From positions 10,442,501 to 10,506,500 of the forward strand of contig NC_069669.1 in assembly GCF_027244095.1 (NCBI RefSeq): 64,000 nucleotides of DNA, written 5' to 3'. How positions within the stretch are numbered: position 1 is the stretch's first letter; the number at the start of each line of letters is the position of its first letter. The translations under genes were made by a program, and so were the position numbers. The DNA is from Hemicordylus capensis (Eukaryota > Chordata > Lepidosauria > Squamata > Cordylidae). The notes under the pieces were generated by a model. The model was not told the origin of the DNA and did no database searches. It saw nothing but the letters and a program-made list of their open reading frames with translations. Positions 54,243 through 63,995 of the stretch are shown one piece after another.

Positions 54243-54435
54243 TACACTGGAAGCTGAATTCCACTGAGTCAGACCCTTGGTTCATCTAGCTCAGCATTGT
54301 CTACACTGACTGGCAGCAGCTTCTCCAAGGTTGCAGGCAGGAGTCTTTCCCAGCCCTACCTGGAGATGCTGCCAGGGATTGAACCTGGGACCTTCTGCAC
54401 GCAAAGCAGCTGCTCTTCCCCTAAGCTATGGCCCA
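54243..54435 (-). mobile_element. tRNA-headed SINE
   Basis: ACACTGGAAGCTGAATTCC to GATTGAACCTGGGACC and CTAAGCTATGGCCC. Confidence 0.8.
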
Positions 54436-54449
54436 CCAGATAAAGAGAA

Positions 54450-54560
54450 ACTCTTACAGCACTTGCATGTAGTCACCCATCCAAATGCAAACCAGGGTTG
54501 ACCCTGCCTAGCAAAAGGGACACGCCCTGTTCACTACCCCAAGACCAGCAATCCTTTCCC
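54450..54560 (-). mobile_element. 5S-headed SINE head fragment
   Basis: AGTCACCCATCCAAATGC, CAGGGTTGACCCTGCCTAGC: the 5S-like head only. Confidence 0.72.
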
Positions 54561-54564
54561 ACCA

Positions 54565-55020
54565 CAGAAACCAAACATAGCAAGAATGATGTCTCTGGAT
54601 TTCTGTTCATCTGTTTCAGCAGCTCTTCAGGAACCAGAGACTTACAAAAATGAAAGGTGTGAGATTGGGGCACTGTGGCTGGCATTTATCTTCTCTTACA
54701 CCTTGTAATGAAAAAAATCAGCACGAAGTCACAGCAAAAGAGGCAGAAACCCTGGCCAAGAGGGGAAAGCAAACAATTCCATACGAAACTGTGCCACTGA
54801 CATCGCAGTAATGCTGGCTAGATCCAGTGGGTAGTTGCTGAGACTATTGATGCCTGTACAACACAGTCAGCATGCCTGCCTTTACCTTTGGAGAGCTAAA
54901 GGATGAGATTTTCTCTCTGGAGGATGAGATTTTCTCTCTGGAGAGAAGGCTGCGGGGTGGGAAAGGGGGAGGATTCTGGACAGTGGAGAGCAGGAGCTAT
55001 CAAACCTAGGTCCCCAGATA
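54565..55020. other. Unassigned sequence
   Basis: Contains a 20-bp tandem duplication (GGATGAGATTTTCTCTCTGG) at about 54901-54941. No gene recognised. Confidence 0.45.
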
Positions 55021-55023
55021 TCA

Positions 55024-55345
55024 TAGGAACAGAGGAAGCTGCCATATACTGAGTCAGACCAACTAGCTCAGTATTGTCTACAACACTGACTGGCAGCAGC
55101 TTCTCCAGGGTTGCAGGCAGGAGTCTCTCTCAGCCCGATCTTGATGCTGCCAGGGAGGGAACTTGGAACCTTCTGCATGCAAGAATGCAAATACTGTTCC
55201 CAGAGCGGCCCCATCCCCTGAGGGGAAGATCGTACAGTGTTCACACATAGTCTCCCATTCAAATGCAAACCAGGGTGGGTCCTGCTTAGCAAAGGGAGCA
55301 ATTCACACTTGCTGCCTCACGACCAGCTCTCTTCTCCTAAGAGTC
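55024..55345 (-). mobile_element. 5S-headed SINE
   Basis: TAGGAACAGAGGAAGCTGCC to GGGTCCTGCTTAGC and CACGACCAGCTCTC. Confidence 0.82.
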
Positions 55346-55450
55346 CTTATTTGATTGATTGATTGAATGAATGTATATACCGCCCAATATAAAGTTTCTA
55401 GGAGGTATACAGCATTAAAAACATAATACAAAGTACAAAATTTTAAATAT
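55345..55450 (-). mobile_element. LINE 3' tail fragment
   Basis: GATTGATTGATTGAATGAAT with ATATACCGCCCAATATAA resembles a LINE tail in reverse orientation. Confidence 0.5.
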
Positions 55451-55489
55451 GTTTATATTTTGTATTATGTTGTTGGACTACGACCAGGG

Positions 55490-55690
55490 AGCTATAATTG
55501 GGTGGACAGGCTCAGTGAACACAGCCTCTGAGTCCCAGTTGCAGGGGAGTAACAGCAAGAGAGAGGGCGTGCCCTCAACTCCTGCCTGTGGCTTCCAGCA
55601 GCATCTGGTGGGCCACTGTGCGAAACAGGATGCTGGACTAGATGGGCTTCCTTGGGCCTGATCCAGCAGGGCTGTTCTTATGTTCTCGAA
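55490..55690 (+). mobile_element. CR1-like LINE 3' end
   Basis: CCTCTGAGTCCCAGTTGCAG, GTGGGCCACTGTGCGAAACA, GCTGGACTAGATGGGC, ending GGGCTGTTCTTATG. Confidence 0.82.
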
Positions 55691-56085
55691 GACCAGCCGG
55701 CTTCATTGTCAGGCGGGGTCTTTTCTTTGTCCTCTCCCTGGCTCCTCTCTCCTGGCGATACCCCTGACTACAACTCCTTCCGTCCTCCTTGACCTCAAGG
55801 GCCCAAGAGGGAAAGGGTCCATTCAAGGGTTCTCGGCTTTGGGTCGGCCTTGAGAGGCCACGCCTCCAGCTTTAGAAAAAACTACGACTCTCCCAGAACC
55901 ACCTGCACCACTCAGGGACCTCTATGGAAATGTTGGAGGCAAAAAATAGGCGCCTTTCGAAAGGAAGCTGTACCAGCTAGTTGAGTGCTTCCTATGGAGT
56001 GAGGGGGGTGACGCCATGTTGCCTGGATCCTGTCCCCACCTGGGGAGTGGGGAAAGCAAGGGCTTAGAGGGTTGATGGTGGAGGC
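55691..56085. other. Unassigned sequence
   Basis: Nothing recognised. Confidence 0.4.
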
Positions 56086-56089
56086 AACA

Positions 56090-56264
56090 GACATGAGGCC
56101 ATAGCACAGTGGTAGAGCATCTGATTTGTATGCAGAGAGTCCCAGGTTCAATTTCTGACATCTCCAAGTCGGACCAGAACCTGCCTAAGAGTTGCTGCCA
56201 GTCAATGTAGACAAAACTGAGTTAGAGGGACCAAGGGTCAGACTCAGTATAAAGCAACCTTATA
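56090..56264 (+). mobile_element. tRNA-headed SINE
   Basis: CCATAGCACAGTGGTAGAGC and GGTTCAATTTC head, body shortened. Confidence 0.78.
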
Positions 56265-56402
56265 TGCAGAGGATACCAGGATCCTGGAAGCATGTCCAGG
56301 TAGGGCTGGGAATGACTCTGAGTTGGAACCAGAGGGAGCTGCTGCCAGTCAGTGTAGACAATGCCAAGGGTCGGACTCAGTAGAAGGCAGCTTCCTATGC
56401 TG
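56265..56402 (+). mobile_element. tRNA-headed SINE, truncated head
   Basis: ATGCAGAGGATACCAGGAT to GTAGAAGGCAGCTTCC. Confidence 0.72.
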
Positions 56403-56517
56403 AGCCTGCAATCTGCTGACACAGACAACATGACAGTTGAGAAGCCCCTTCTGACAGCCTAACTGTTGCATTGGATCAGAACCATTCGTTCTGGGCCATG
56501 CAAAGGTAACAGTCAGG

Positions 56518-56745
56518 GAAAGTGTGCCGTCGAGTTGATGTCGACTCCTGGTGCCCACAGAGCCCTCTGGTTGTCTGTGGCAGAATACAGGAGGGGTTGA
56601 CCATTGCCTCCTCCCACGCAGTATGAGATGAGGCCTTTCAGCATCTTCCTATATCGCTGCTGCCCGATATAGTGCCAGTGGGGATTCGAACTGGCAACCT
56701 TCTGCTTGTTCGTCAAGCATTTCCCTGATGCACCACTTAAGGTGG
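56518..56745 (-). mobile_element. Sauria-type tRNA SINE
   Basis: Reverse orientation. GTCGAGTTGATGTCGACTCC is the BovB-like 3' tail. CAGCATCTTCCTATATCGC and GCTGCCCGATATAG are the body. GGGGATTCGAACTGGCAACC is box B in reverse, and CACCACTTAAGGTG the 5' end. This family is known from squamate reptiles and borrows the BovB LINE tail. Confidence 0.88.
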
Positions 56746-57420
56746 TGACAGGTAATGGTGACTCGGGGTAAATTTGTACTTGCAAATGCGGGTGATACCA
56801 CTCAATAGTTCAGAGGGGAGTTCAGTAATTGGCTCTAACCCCAGTCCCAATTTTTTCTTCCCCCCTGGTAAACTTCAGAATAAACAAACACAGGTCAGTA
56901 GTACTAGCCTGGGAAATAGTGCTGCATCACCACCTGCTGGACACGATTGGTCCTTCATACAGAAGCTATTCATTTTGATTCAAGGAGGCCAGTTCGTGTT
57001 CAACTTTAATTAGTCTTCAGGGAATTCAGTCTTCCGGTGCAGTCTTCATGCTTGCAACAAACTGCAGAACCGTCTCAACAAAATGATGACTTCTCCCAGA
57101 AAACGTCTCTCCCCCTCCTTGTTCCTCTCATGTTGGTCAGGATATGTGCATTCTAAGTTTCCCTGGTAGTTGAGCACCGGAGTGCTATTATTTCTCTGCC
57201 TTGTGATAACAGAGCAGACCGAATGCGGAAGAGTCTCAGCCTTGCTTTTAGCAAACTCCCCAAGAACTGAATCATAGCTGAGACTCCAACTTGGTGGGGG
57301 TCCTTCTCCGTGGAGGTTCTGGATACTCTCCCAAATGCCACCCTGAAGCACATGCCAGAAACAGAAACTGCCAGTTTAGCCTGGCAGAACCTGGACTTTA
57401 GGTTCCAGTTTGCCTAGGAA
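56746..57420. other. Unassigned sequence
   Basis: Nothing recognised. Confidence 0.4.
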
Positions 57421-57423
57421 GGG

Positions 57424-57606
57424 GATCAATAGTAGAGCCCCCACTTTGCTCCCCAAAGGTCCCAGGTTCAAACCCTGGCAGCATCTCCAGGTAGGGCTGG
57501 GAGAGCCTCCTGGTTGAGATCTCGGAGAGCCGCTGCCAGTCAGAGCAGTCAATACTGAATTAGATGGACTAATGGTTGGATTCAATAAAAGGCAGCTTTC
57601 TATATT
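57424..57606 (+). mobile_element. tRNA-headed SINE
   Basis: CCCAGGTTCAAACCCTGGCA (box B) to TAAAAGGCAGCTTTC. Confidence 0.78.
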
Positions 57607-57613
57607 CACCAGG

Positions 57614-57757
57614 AGCATCCATCACTCAGCAGCAGAGCCCCTGATTTTCATGCAAAAGGTCTCAGGTTCAGTCTCCAGCAGCGTCCCCAGACAAGTCTGG
57701 GAAAGACCTTTGTCTGCAGCTCTGGAGAACTGCTGCCAGTCAGTGTAGGTAACTCTT
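57614..57757 (+). mobile_element. tRNA-headed SINE, truncated 3' end
   Basis: CACTCAGCAGCAGAGCCCC and CAGGTTCAGTCTCC; ends after GCCAGTCAGTGTAGGTAAC. Confidence 0.75.
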
Positions 57758-57839
57758 GCAACACCGGAGATAGATAGATATAAATTGGGGGAGGGGGGGC
57801 TTGGACAAAAGAAGCATGGTGCATTTCAGGGGAGCAAGA

Positions 57840-57960
57840 TGTATTTATTTTGTTTATATTTGTTTGTTTTTTAATTACATTTCTATACTGCCCAAAACTT
57901 GCTGCCTGTATCCTAAAATATTAAAAACAATTTAAACAAACAAACAAACAAACAAACAAT
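57840..57960 (-). mobile_element. LINE 3' tail with (CAAA)n
   Basis: ACATTTCTATACTGCCCAAA in reverse orientation, followed by CAAA repeats at 57935-57958. Confidence 0.55.
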
Positions 57961-58206
57961 CCGTGTTAGAGTTCTGAATGTGAAAATAATAGTATATTTC
58001 ACAGCAACACCTCCCCCCCCCCCCCCGCTCCATCCTAAACACATTTTCTCTAAAGTCACACGCATTCTGCTGGAGTTAATTCTCAAATACAGCATGTACT
58101 GTATGCCAAGGACTGCAGGCTTATTTTCATTTCCCTTGGGGGTGCGTACCGGAAATATGAAAAGCAATTAAAATCCGAACATGAGGAACATTGGCTTGCA
58201 GAATAT

Positions 58207-58314
58207 GTCCCAGGCACTGTTCCTTCTGACAGGGATTCCCAGATGTTGTTGACTACAACTCCCAGCATCCCCAAACATCTGGGAATCCCTGTTAGAGGGA
58301 ACACCGGTCCCAGG
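58207..58314. mobile_element. hAT-type MITE with perfect 8-bp target duplication
   Basis: The element 58215-58306 is flanked by exact GTCCCAGG copies at 58207-58214 and 58307-58314. Its ends CACTGTTCCTTCTGACAGGG and the reverse complement of CCCTGTTAGAGGGAACACCG form inverted repeats. The inner arms (CCAGATGTTGTTGACTACAA and CATCTGG) are partly palindromic. Same family as 33544-33926. Confidence 0.88.
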
Positions 58315-58539
58315 TGAATAGTGACTGCACGTTTTGCCCCATAACTCCGCTTCTACAAGGGCTAGAGCATAGCTTTGTTGCTGTTTTTTTGAAAAATGAA
58401 AGCTGAAATCCGGGCGAATCCGGGTGGGCTAAGCAATCTGGGTGAGATGCTTAAAATCCAGGTGAAACCCGGAATTCTGGGTGGCACGGCCACTCTAAGT
58501 AGAAACGGCTGCAGCTCCTTGACATGTGGACACATGGTG

Positions 58540-58715
58540 ATACATTTTTAATGTTAGTTTTAAATAATTCCAATGTTTAAATGATTTTAATTGTTTAATT
58601 GATTTAGTTTTGCTTTTAATTAGTTTTTTTTAAAAATGTAAACTGCCCTGAGCCATTTATGGAAGGGCAGTATATCAATCAAATCAATCAATCAAGCAAG
58701 CAATCAATCAAACAA
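58540..58715 (+). mobile_element. LINE 3' end (L2/CR1-like) with CAAT tail
   Basis: TTAATTGTTTAATTGATTTA, AACTGCCCTGAGCC and AAGGGCAGTATATCAATC followed by CAAT/CAAG repeats. Confidence 0.6.
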
Positions 58716-58849
58716 AACAACAAAGAAACAATAAACCCTGGTTTGTCACCACGCAACATGTGAAGAAGACCTCTAGTTATGCCTGCAAGAGCCCTAAAGC
58801 AAGCTTTGGATATTCTGTATTCAGATGCCACCTGCTTGAGACAGCAGAA

Positions 58850-58915
58850 CATTATTATTATTTTTATTTTTTATTGTTAAATTGATATACCGCCTTTCAT
58901 TAAAAACAATCCCAA
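58850..58915 (-). mobile_element. LINE 3' tail fragment
   Basis: TTATTATTATTTTTATTTTT and TTGATATACCGCCTTTCATT in reverse orientation. Confidence 0.5.
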
Positions 58916-58929
58916 GCCTGGCTGCTGTA

Positions 58930-59087
58930 CCTTTTCCTGGCATGGGAGGAGAGGAGGGTGTGTCTCACGCAGCTGGTTAGAAAACAGCACCTCCTTGGAG
59001 CAATTGGCACCAACAGGAAGGAGGAAGTGAGAGTAGCAGCAGGTGAAACTGACCGGTGGCAGAGCAGCAGCAGGAGAAATAGCTTCA
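58930..59087 (+). other. Candidate 5' untranslated exon of SMIM22
   Basis: The coding part of SMIM22 begins just inside an exon with an acceptor at 60859-60860, so an upstream non-coding exon is needed. This repeat-free, moderately GC-rich stretch ends in a donor-like TTCAG|GTATAT at about 59087. Position is a guess; transcript data would decide. Confidence 0.22.
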
Positions 59088-59855
59088 GGTATATGTTGTT
59101 GACACCAAGGAATCTGTGGGGTGGATTGTTTTGCTGGCCGGTCGTTGTTTGCAGCCAGGAATCCCCACTTTGAAGGGGGATTCGTGTTGCTTTGCACAAA
59201 TCTTGCTTTGCTAGTTGGTGTGTCTGTTGCTTCTTAAGGCAGAAGCTGATCTTTGCAGGCTGGGCTTTGAAGGAGAAGCGACTTCCTCATTCTCTCTCCC
59301 TCTCTTCTAAAGAAACCGGATCTCTCTTCCCACACTCTTTGGCCTGTTTATGGTTGCTGGGAGGTGGTGGGTCCCGAGAGCCAGAAAGCAGGACAGGGTT
59401 AGGGGCTAAAAACTGAAGGTCGGGGTGGGAGTATTAACCATCTTTTAACTGCTGTTTGCCTAGGACTAAAAAGGGGTGGGTGGGGAGGTAATGATCACCT
59501 GTAGGCCCACAATACAGGGCTGGTAGGTTGTCTTTGGTTCATGGAGTTAAGCCAAGCCTTCCTTTTTGAAAGATCAGCTGGACTTAGAGCATGGAATTCT
59601 ACATTCTGTCCACGCAAGCACAGTATAGAACTGGGGCAGGGGGAATATGATCAGACCCATTGCTGTCCCCCAAAGCAGGTATGATTCCAAAGGGTGGCAG
59701 CTGTCTGCCCCCTCCCAAATTCTCCCCTTCCCTTTTTACTGCGCCCATCCAACAGATGGGAACTTTACAACGAAATGACACATCGTATATTATGCTCCTA
59801 TTGCTTGAATGACTTCTTTGGAAAGGCCTCAGTTTAAAGAAGCCTCATTCACCCA
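59088..59855. other. Unassigned sequence upstream of SMIM22
   Basis: No repeat family recognised; may be intron or promoter sequence. Confidence 0.4.
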
Positions 59856-59857
59856 AT

Positions 59858-60043
59858 AGGAACATAGGAAGCTGCCATATACGGAGTCAGGCCCTTGGTC
59901 CATCTAGCTCAGTATTGTCTTCACAGACTGGCAGTGGCTTCTCAAAGGTTGCAGGCAGGAATTTCTCTCAGCCTGATCTGGGAGATGCTGCCAGGGAGGG
60001 AGCTGGGAACCTTCTGCTCTTCCCAGAGCAGCCCCATCCCTTA
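59858..60043 (-). mobile_element. 5S-type SINE, headless
   Basis: ATAGGAACATAGGAAGCTGC to CTTCCCAGAGCAGCCCCATC; the 5S-like head is missing. Confidence 0.77.
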
Positions 60044-60507
60044 ATGTTTTCCAAAAAGAGAGAGAGATTTTCAAGAACGTTATTCTGGCTCACCGGGAAG
60101 CAAATTAAACTCAGTGCAGCAAAGATGATCCGTGGACCAGTGTTGCCTCTAAGGTGAGCACACTCATATGTTTTTTTGATGTCCGCTCCGTCAATTATAG
60201 ATCCCACTCAGGTTGAATCGGGGAGGCCCCACTCTGAATGCACTTGTGTACACAGTGCCTTGATACTGCCGCACAGAATGAAATTCATTCTGCAATCTGC
60301 ACATAGATGAGAAACAATTGAGAGAACACTGCCATGGACCACTGGGATTTGCCCCCGATTAAGGACCCCGTGTGAGGGGCTTGAGTGTAGATGGGCTACA
60401 GGCCACCTGTGGCTAGTTTGAGCTTGGCTTCTTCCTGCCTGTGTCAATCTAAGCTTGTGCACTGAGCCTTTCTGGGGAGCTACTAGCAACAAGCAGCTAT
60501 CAACATA

Positions 60508-60812
60508 GGAGAGGAGAGCTGGTCTGGTGGTAGCAAGTGTGATTTGTCCCCTTAGCTAAGCAGGGTCCACCCTGGTTGCATATGAATGGGAGACTTGAAG
60601 TGTGAGCACTGCAGGATATTCCCATGTAGAGGATGGAGCCGCTCTGGGAAGAGCATCTAGGTTCCAAGTTCCCTCCCTGGCAGCATCTCCAAGATAGGGC
60701 TGAGAGAGGTTCCTGCCTGCAACCCTGAAGAAGCCGCTGCCAGTCTGTGTAGACAATACTGAGCTAGATGGACCAAGGGTTTGACTCAGTATATGGCAGC
60801 TTCCTATGTTAC
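60508..60812 (+). mobile_element. 5S-headed SINE upstream of SMIM22
   Basis: GAGAGCTGGTCTGGTGG, TTAGCTAAGCAGGGTCCACC, GAATGGGAGACTTGAA to GGCAGCTTCCTATGTTAC. It ends about 50 bp before the acceptor of the first coding exon. Confidence 0.85.
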
Positions 60813-60860
60813 TGTTCCCATGACTTCCACAGCACTGACGTGCCCATTTTCTATCTGCAG

Positions 60861-61020
60861 ATTTGAGAGAAGCAGAAGGATAAAATGGCCAGCTCGGGCA
60901 ACGATTTTGGCCAAGAGCTGAAAGACCAAGTCAATGATATTTTGAGCCGGCTGGCCAGCAAGCAGCTGTTCCAATCCGACTGGGACATTGCAGCCTTTGT
61001 CATTTTCTTTACTTTCATCG
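60861..61020 (+). other. SMIM22: SMIM22 first coding exon
   Basis: Acceptor TTTTCTATCTGCAG ends at 60860; a 24-nt 5' UTR piece precedes ATG at 60885. Donor GTAAGT begins at 61021. The coding part is 136 nt, so the intron splits a Gly codon (phase 1). Confidence 0.85.
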
Positions 61021-62324
61021 GTAAGTCGGGGGGAGGGGAGGAATAGGGTTGCCAACTCCTTCACCAGCTGTTGTTCCTGTGCTGATAATTCTAGTTTCTC
61101 TGCCTTGTGGCTCTTCACCTATTGACTTCGGCCGATGAAGATGGCTCAGAGTGAGGAGCATACAACAGTACAATAAACAGCAAAATGATGACCATTTCCT
61201 GCCTCTCAAAAGGTCCTCCATAACCTGCAGCATGAGACAGACCATCTCACTTCCTCAGGATGTGTGTGTGTGTTACAGTGGGCAGGGAACTCGAGAACTG
61301 ACACTTCAGTCTGCTTCTCTCTGCCAGGTGTGGTCCTCTTGATGGCGCTCCTTATTCTTATCCGCTGTTGCTGCTGCTGCTGTGATTGCGACTCACCTGG
61401 ACCGTATAAAAAGGTATGTCTTCTGGGTGTCAGCCTAACATTGTAGCCTGGAGGATGGTGTGGCTAAATCCAAAACTTCTTGTGCTCGGATCTGGACTCT
61501 AATCCTCCGCTCCAGCTGCCCCTTTGTTGAACTGAAAGCACAAGAGTTCATCTTGTGGTAGCAAACATGGATGGCCCCGTTACTAAGCAGGGTCCACCCT
61601 GGTTTGCATTTGAATGGGAGAATACACATGTGAGCATTGTTAAGGTAATTCCCCTTAGGGGATGGGGCCGCTCTGGGAAGAGCACCTGCAGGCTTGCATG
61701 CAGAAAGTTCCAAGTTCCCTCCCTTGCAGCATCTCCAAGATAAGGAGAGGAGAGCTGGTCTTGTGGGAGCAAGCATGACTTGTCCCCATAGCTAAGCAGG
61801 GTCTGCCCTGGTTGCATATGAATGGGAGACTAGAAGTGTGAGCACTGTGAGATATTCCCTTTGGGGGATGGAGCCACTCTGGGAAGAGCATCTAGGTTCC
61901 ATTTTCCTTCCCTGGCAGCATCTCCAAGATAGGACTGAGAGAGATTCCTGCCTGCAGTCTTGGAGAATCCACTGCCAGTCTGTGAAGACAATACTGAGCT
62001 AGATAGACCAAGGGTCTGACTCAGTATATGGCAGCTTCCTATGTCCCTATAAGGCTGGGAAAGACTCCTGTCTGCAACCTTGGAGAAGCCGCTGCCAGTC
62101 TGAGTAGACAATACTGAGCTAGATGGACCAAGGGTCTGACTCAGTCCTGGTTCTCCAAGATTAAAATTTTTAAAATGGCCTTGAGTTCAACCTGAGGGTG
62201 GGCAGAGAGGTTTGCTTACCATTCATATATACGCTTTCCTGAGGCAGGACACTTTTTTTTGCATACCCAGGTTCCCAAGAAGAAAGTTGGCATTGATAAC
62301 AAGGGCATGGAGCCTGACCCGTAG
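60885..62324 (+). CDS. SMIM22: SMIM22, small integral membrane protein 22 (spliced)
   Basis: Three coding segments, 60885-61020, 61328-61413 and 62271-62324, join in frame to give 91 residues; the human protein is of similar length (83). Residues 1-33 are an acidic-amphipathic N-terminus including KDQVNDILSRL and KQLFQSDWD; about 34-58 form one membrane span (FVIFFTFIGVVLLMALLILI); it is followed by RCCCCCCDCDSPGP and a basic tail ending GIDNKGMEPDP. The human protein shows the same plan (FQSxWD, a span, a Cys cluster, SPGP, VDNxxLEP). In mammals SMIM22 (CASIMO1) is an epithelial membrane microprotein linked to squalene epoxidase, the actin cytoskeleton and cell proliferation. The ATG at 60885 is the first in its exon and fits the family N-terminus. 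Orientation of the N-terminus is not proven here; the cysteines next to the span are likely lipidated (inference). Confidence 0.88.
61328..61413 (+). other. SMIM22: SMIM22 second coding exon
   Basis: Acceptor CTTCTCTCTGCCAG ends at 61327, donor GTATGT begins at 61414. The 86-nt exon encodes the second half of the membrane span and the cysteine run, and ends at a codon boundary (phase 0). Confidence 0.87.
61550..61742 (+). mobile_element. 5S-headed SINE (outer), left part
   Basis: TTACTAAGCAGGGTCCACCC head, body to ATCTCCAAGATAAG, where the inner SINE begins. Confidence 0.82.
61743..62050 (+). mobile_element. 5S-headed SINE (inner)
   Basis: GAGAGGAGAGCTGGTCTTG to CTTCCTATGTCCCTAT. ATAAG occurs at both edges (61738-61742 and 62049-62053 region), consistent with a target duplication. 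Confidence 0.83.
62051..62146 (+). mobile_element. 5S-headed SINE (outer), right part
   Basis: AAGGCTGGGAAAGACTCC to GGTCTGACTCAGTCC, the remaining body of the outer copy. Confidence 0.82.
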
Positions 62325-62755
62325 CCCTCCCCCAGGGCAGATGGCATCTCCCACTGGAAGGAAGGGTGTGTGCTCCCCTGGATTTCCTCTGCTGCCCCCA
62401 AATGAATTACCAATTGGAGCTCGCCTGTCAAACTGTGAACCTTCGGAGATTAAACGCTCACCATTACGACAACCCTTCGCCCACCTTGTGCTTGCCTTGA
62501 AGCCAGGGGCAAGCGCACCACCATTCCAGCCCTCAGAAATGTTTCCCATGGACTGCTGTCCTGCGTCCTGCTAGGCCTCCCTTGGGCATCCTCTGGGGCC
62601 AAGATCACGGGCCAAGCACTGAGGGGGAAAGGAGGGGCACCACAAAGGCCCTTGTCTGAATGTCAGAAATGGCCTGCGTCACTGTGAATCCATCTCCTTG
62701 CTTCTTACAAGGTAATTAAATACTTTATGTTGAATAAAGTCACCAGGTTGTGATA
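62271..62755 (+). other. SMIM22: SMIM22 last exon with 3' UTR
   Basis: Acceptor TTTTTTTTGCATACCCAG ends at 62270. Coding to TAG at 62322-62324, then about 430 nt of 3' UTR free of recognised repeats. The end is placed about 17 nt after the poly(A) signal and is approximate. Confidence 0.78.
62733..62738 (+). terminator. SMIM22: Polyadenylation signal of SMIM22
   Basis: AATAAA, followed within 20 nt by a GT-rich GGTTGTGAT element as expected for a downstream cleavage element. Confidence 0.75.
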
Positions 62756-62821
62756 GGAAAGCAACAAGGGGAGCCTTTCTTTGAGCTGAGCTGTCAAATG
62801 TTAAGTATACCTTCCCCAGTA

Positions 62822-63010
62822 TATCTACCATATTTACCTAAATAGGACACGACTCTGAATTCAAGACGATCTCCTTTAAAAAATGCAGGTTATACTGTAT
62901 TTACCTGAGAGTAAGAGGAATTTGAATTTAAGACAACCCGCTGATTCCTGACATCAAATAGCTTGGTGGTGGTGGTGGGACTAGTCCTGGATTCAGGTAA
63001 ATACAGTACT
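62822..63010. mobile_element. MITE-like element with TTTACCTGAAT-type ends
   Basis: Left ATTTACCTAAATAGGACACG and right CAGGTAAATACAGTA are imperfect inverted repeats, and TACTGTATTTACCTGA recurs internally at about 62893-62910. Family not determined. Confidence 0.55.
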
Positions 63011-63049
63011 ACGTTATAGGGAACGTGGGAGAAGGGAGGAGTGCTGATC

Positions 63050-63310
63050 TTATCTATTTTATTCAATTTCTATACCACCCTTCCAGAAATGGCTCAGGGC
63101 GGCTTACACAGAGAAATAATAAACAAATAAGATGGCTCCCTAGCCCCAAAGGGCTCACAATCTAAAAAGAAACATAAGACAAGACACCAGCAACAGTCCC
63201 TGGAGGGATGCTGTGCTGGGGACGGATAGGGCTAGTTACTCTCCCCCCTGCTAAATAAAGAGGATCACATTAAAAGCTGCCTCTTTGCCAAGTTAGCAGG
63301 GGTATCTGTG
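63050..63310 (-). mobile_element. L2-like LINE 3' end
   Basis: TTCTATACCACCCTTCCAGA, GGCTCCCTAGCCCCAAAGGG, CACCAGCAACAGTCCCTGG, CTGCTAAATAAAGAGGATC. Confidence 0.72.
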
Positions 63311-63311
63311 G

Positions 63312-63617
63312 GATCTTGTGGTAGCAAGCATGAATGGTCCCCTTTGCTAAACAGGGTCCACCTTGGTTTGCATTTGGATGGGAGACTACATGCATGAGCA
63401 GTGTCAGATATTCCCCTTAGGGGATGGGGCTACCCTGGGAAGAGCACCTGCCTGCTTGCATGCAGAAGGTCCCAAGTTCCCTCCCTGGCAGCATCTCCAA
63501 GATAGGGCTGAGAGAGATTCCTGCCTGCAACCTTGGAAAAGCCGCTGCCAGTCTGGGTAGACAATAGTGAGTTAGCTGGACCAATGGTCTGACTCAGTAG
63601 AAGGTAGCTTCCTATGT
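63312..63617 (+). mobile_element. 5S-headed SINE
   Basis: GCTAAACAGGGTCCACC and GGATGGGAGACTACATG head; the latter keeps the 5S box C word GGATGGGAGAC exactly. Body to GGTAGCTTCCTATG. Confidence 0.85.
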
Positions 63618-63955
63618 ACATACAGTAGGCTGATGTGTATCTAACTGATGTGACATCCCAGACTGTTACACTTGCAGAGGATTTTTGTCATGGGGCAGAG
63701 GGGCAATTTTCAGCAGTTCCTCCCTCTGCAGCTGCCTGTGCCCCCCCAAAATAGGCCCGAGGGCCCCACAACTCTCAGCAAAATACCTGTGCTTGACACT
63801 GGCTGCAGAGAGAAGTGGGGATGACCAAAAACTACCCGCTTCCTCTTGCACACTAAAAGAATGCTACCCTGCCACTATGAAGTTGATCTGGATGTTGGTC
63901 ACTTGGTTTCTATTCCACCTTTCTTCCGTCATGAAACTCACAATAGTGTACACAG

Positions 63956-63957
<2 letters not shown>
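63618..63957. other. Unassigned sequence at the right edge
   Basis: Nothing recognised. Confidence 0.4.

Positions 63958-63991
<34 letters not shown>
63958..63991 (+). repeat. (TG)n microsatellite
   Basis: About 17 TG units close to the window end. Confidence 0.95.

Positions 63992-63995
<4 letters not shown>

Larger units (their letters stand above)
61414..62270 (+). other. SMIM22: SMIM22 second coding intron
   Basis: 857-bp intron, GT-AG. Its middle is occupied by two 5S-headed SINEs, one inside the other, in the sense orientation. Confidence 0.8.
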
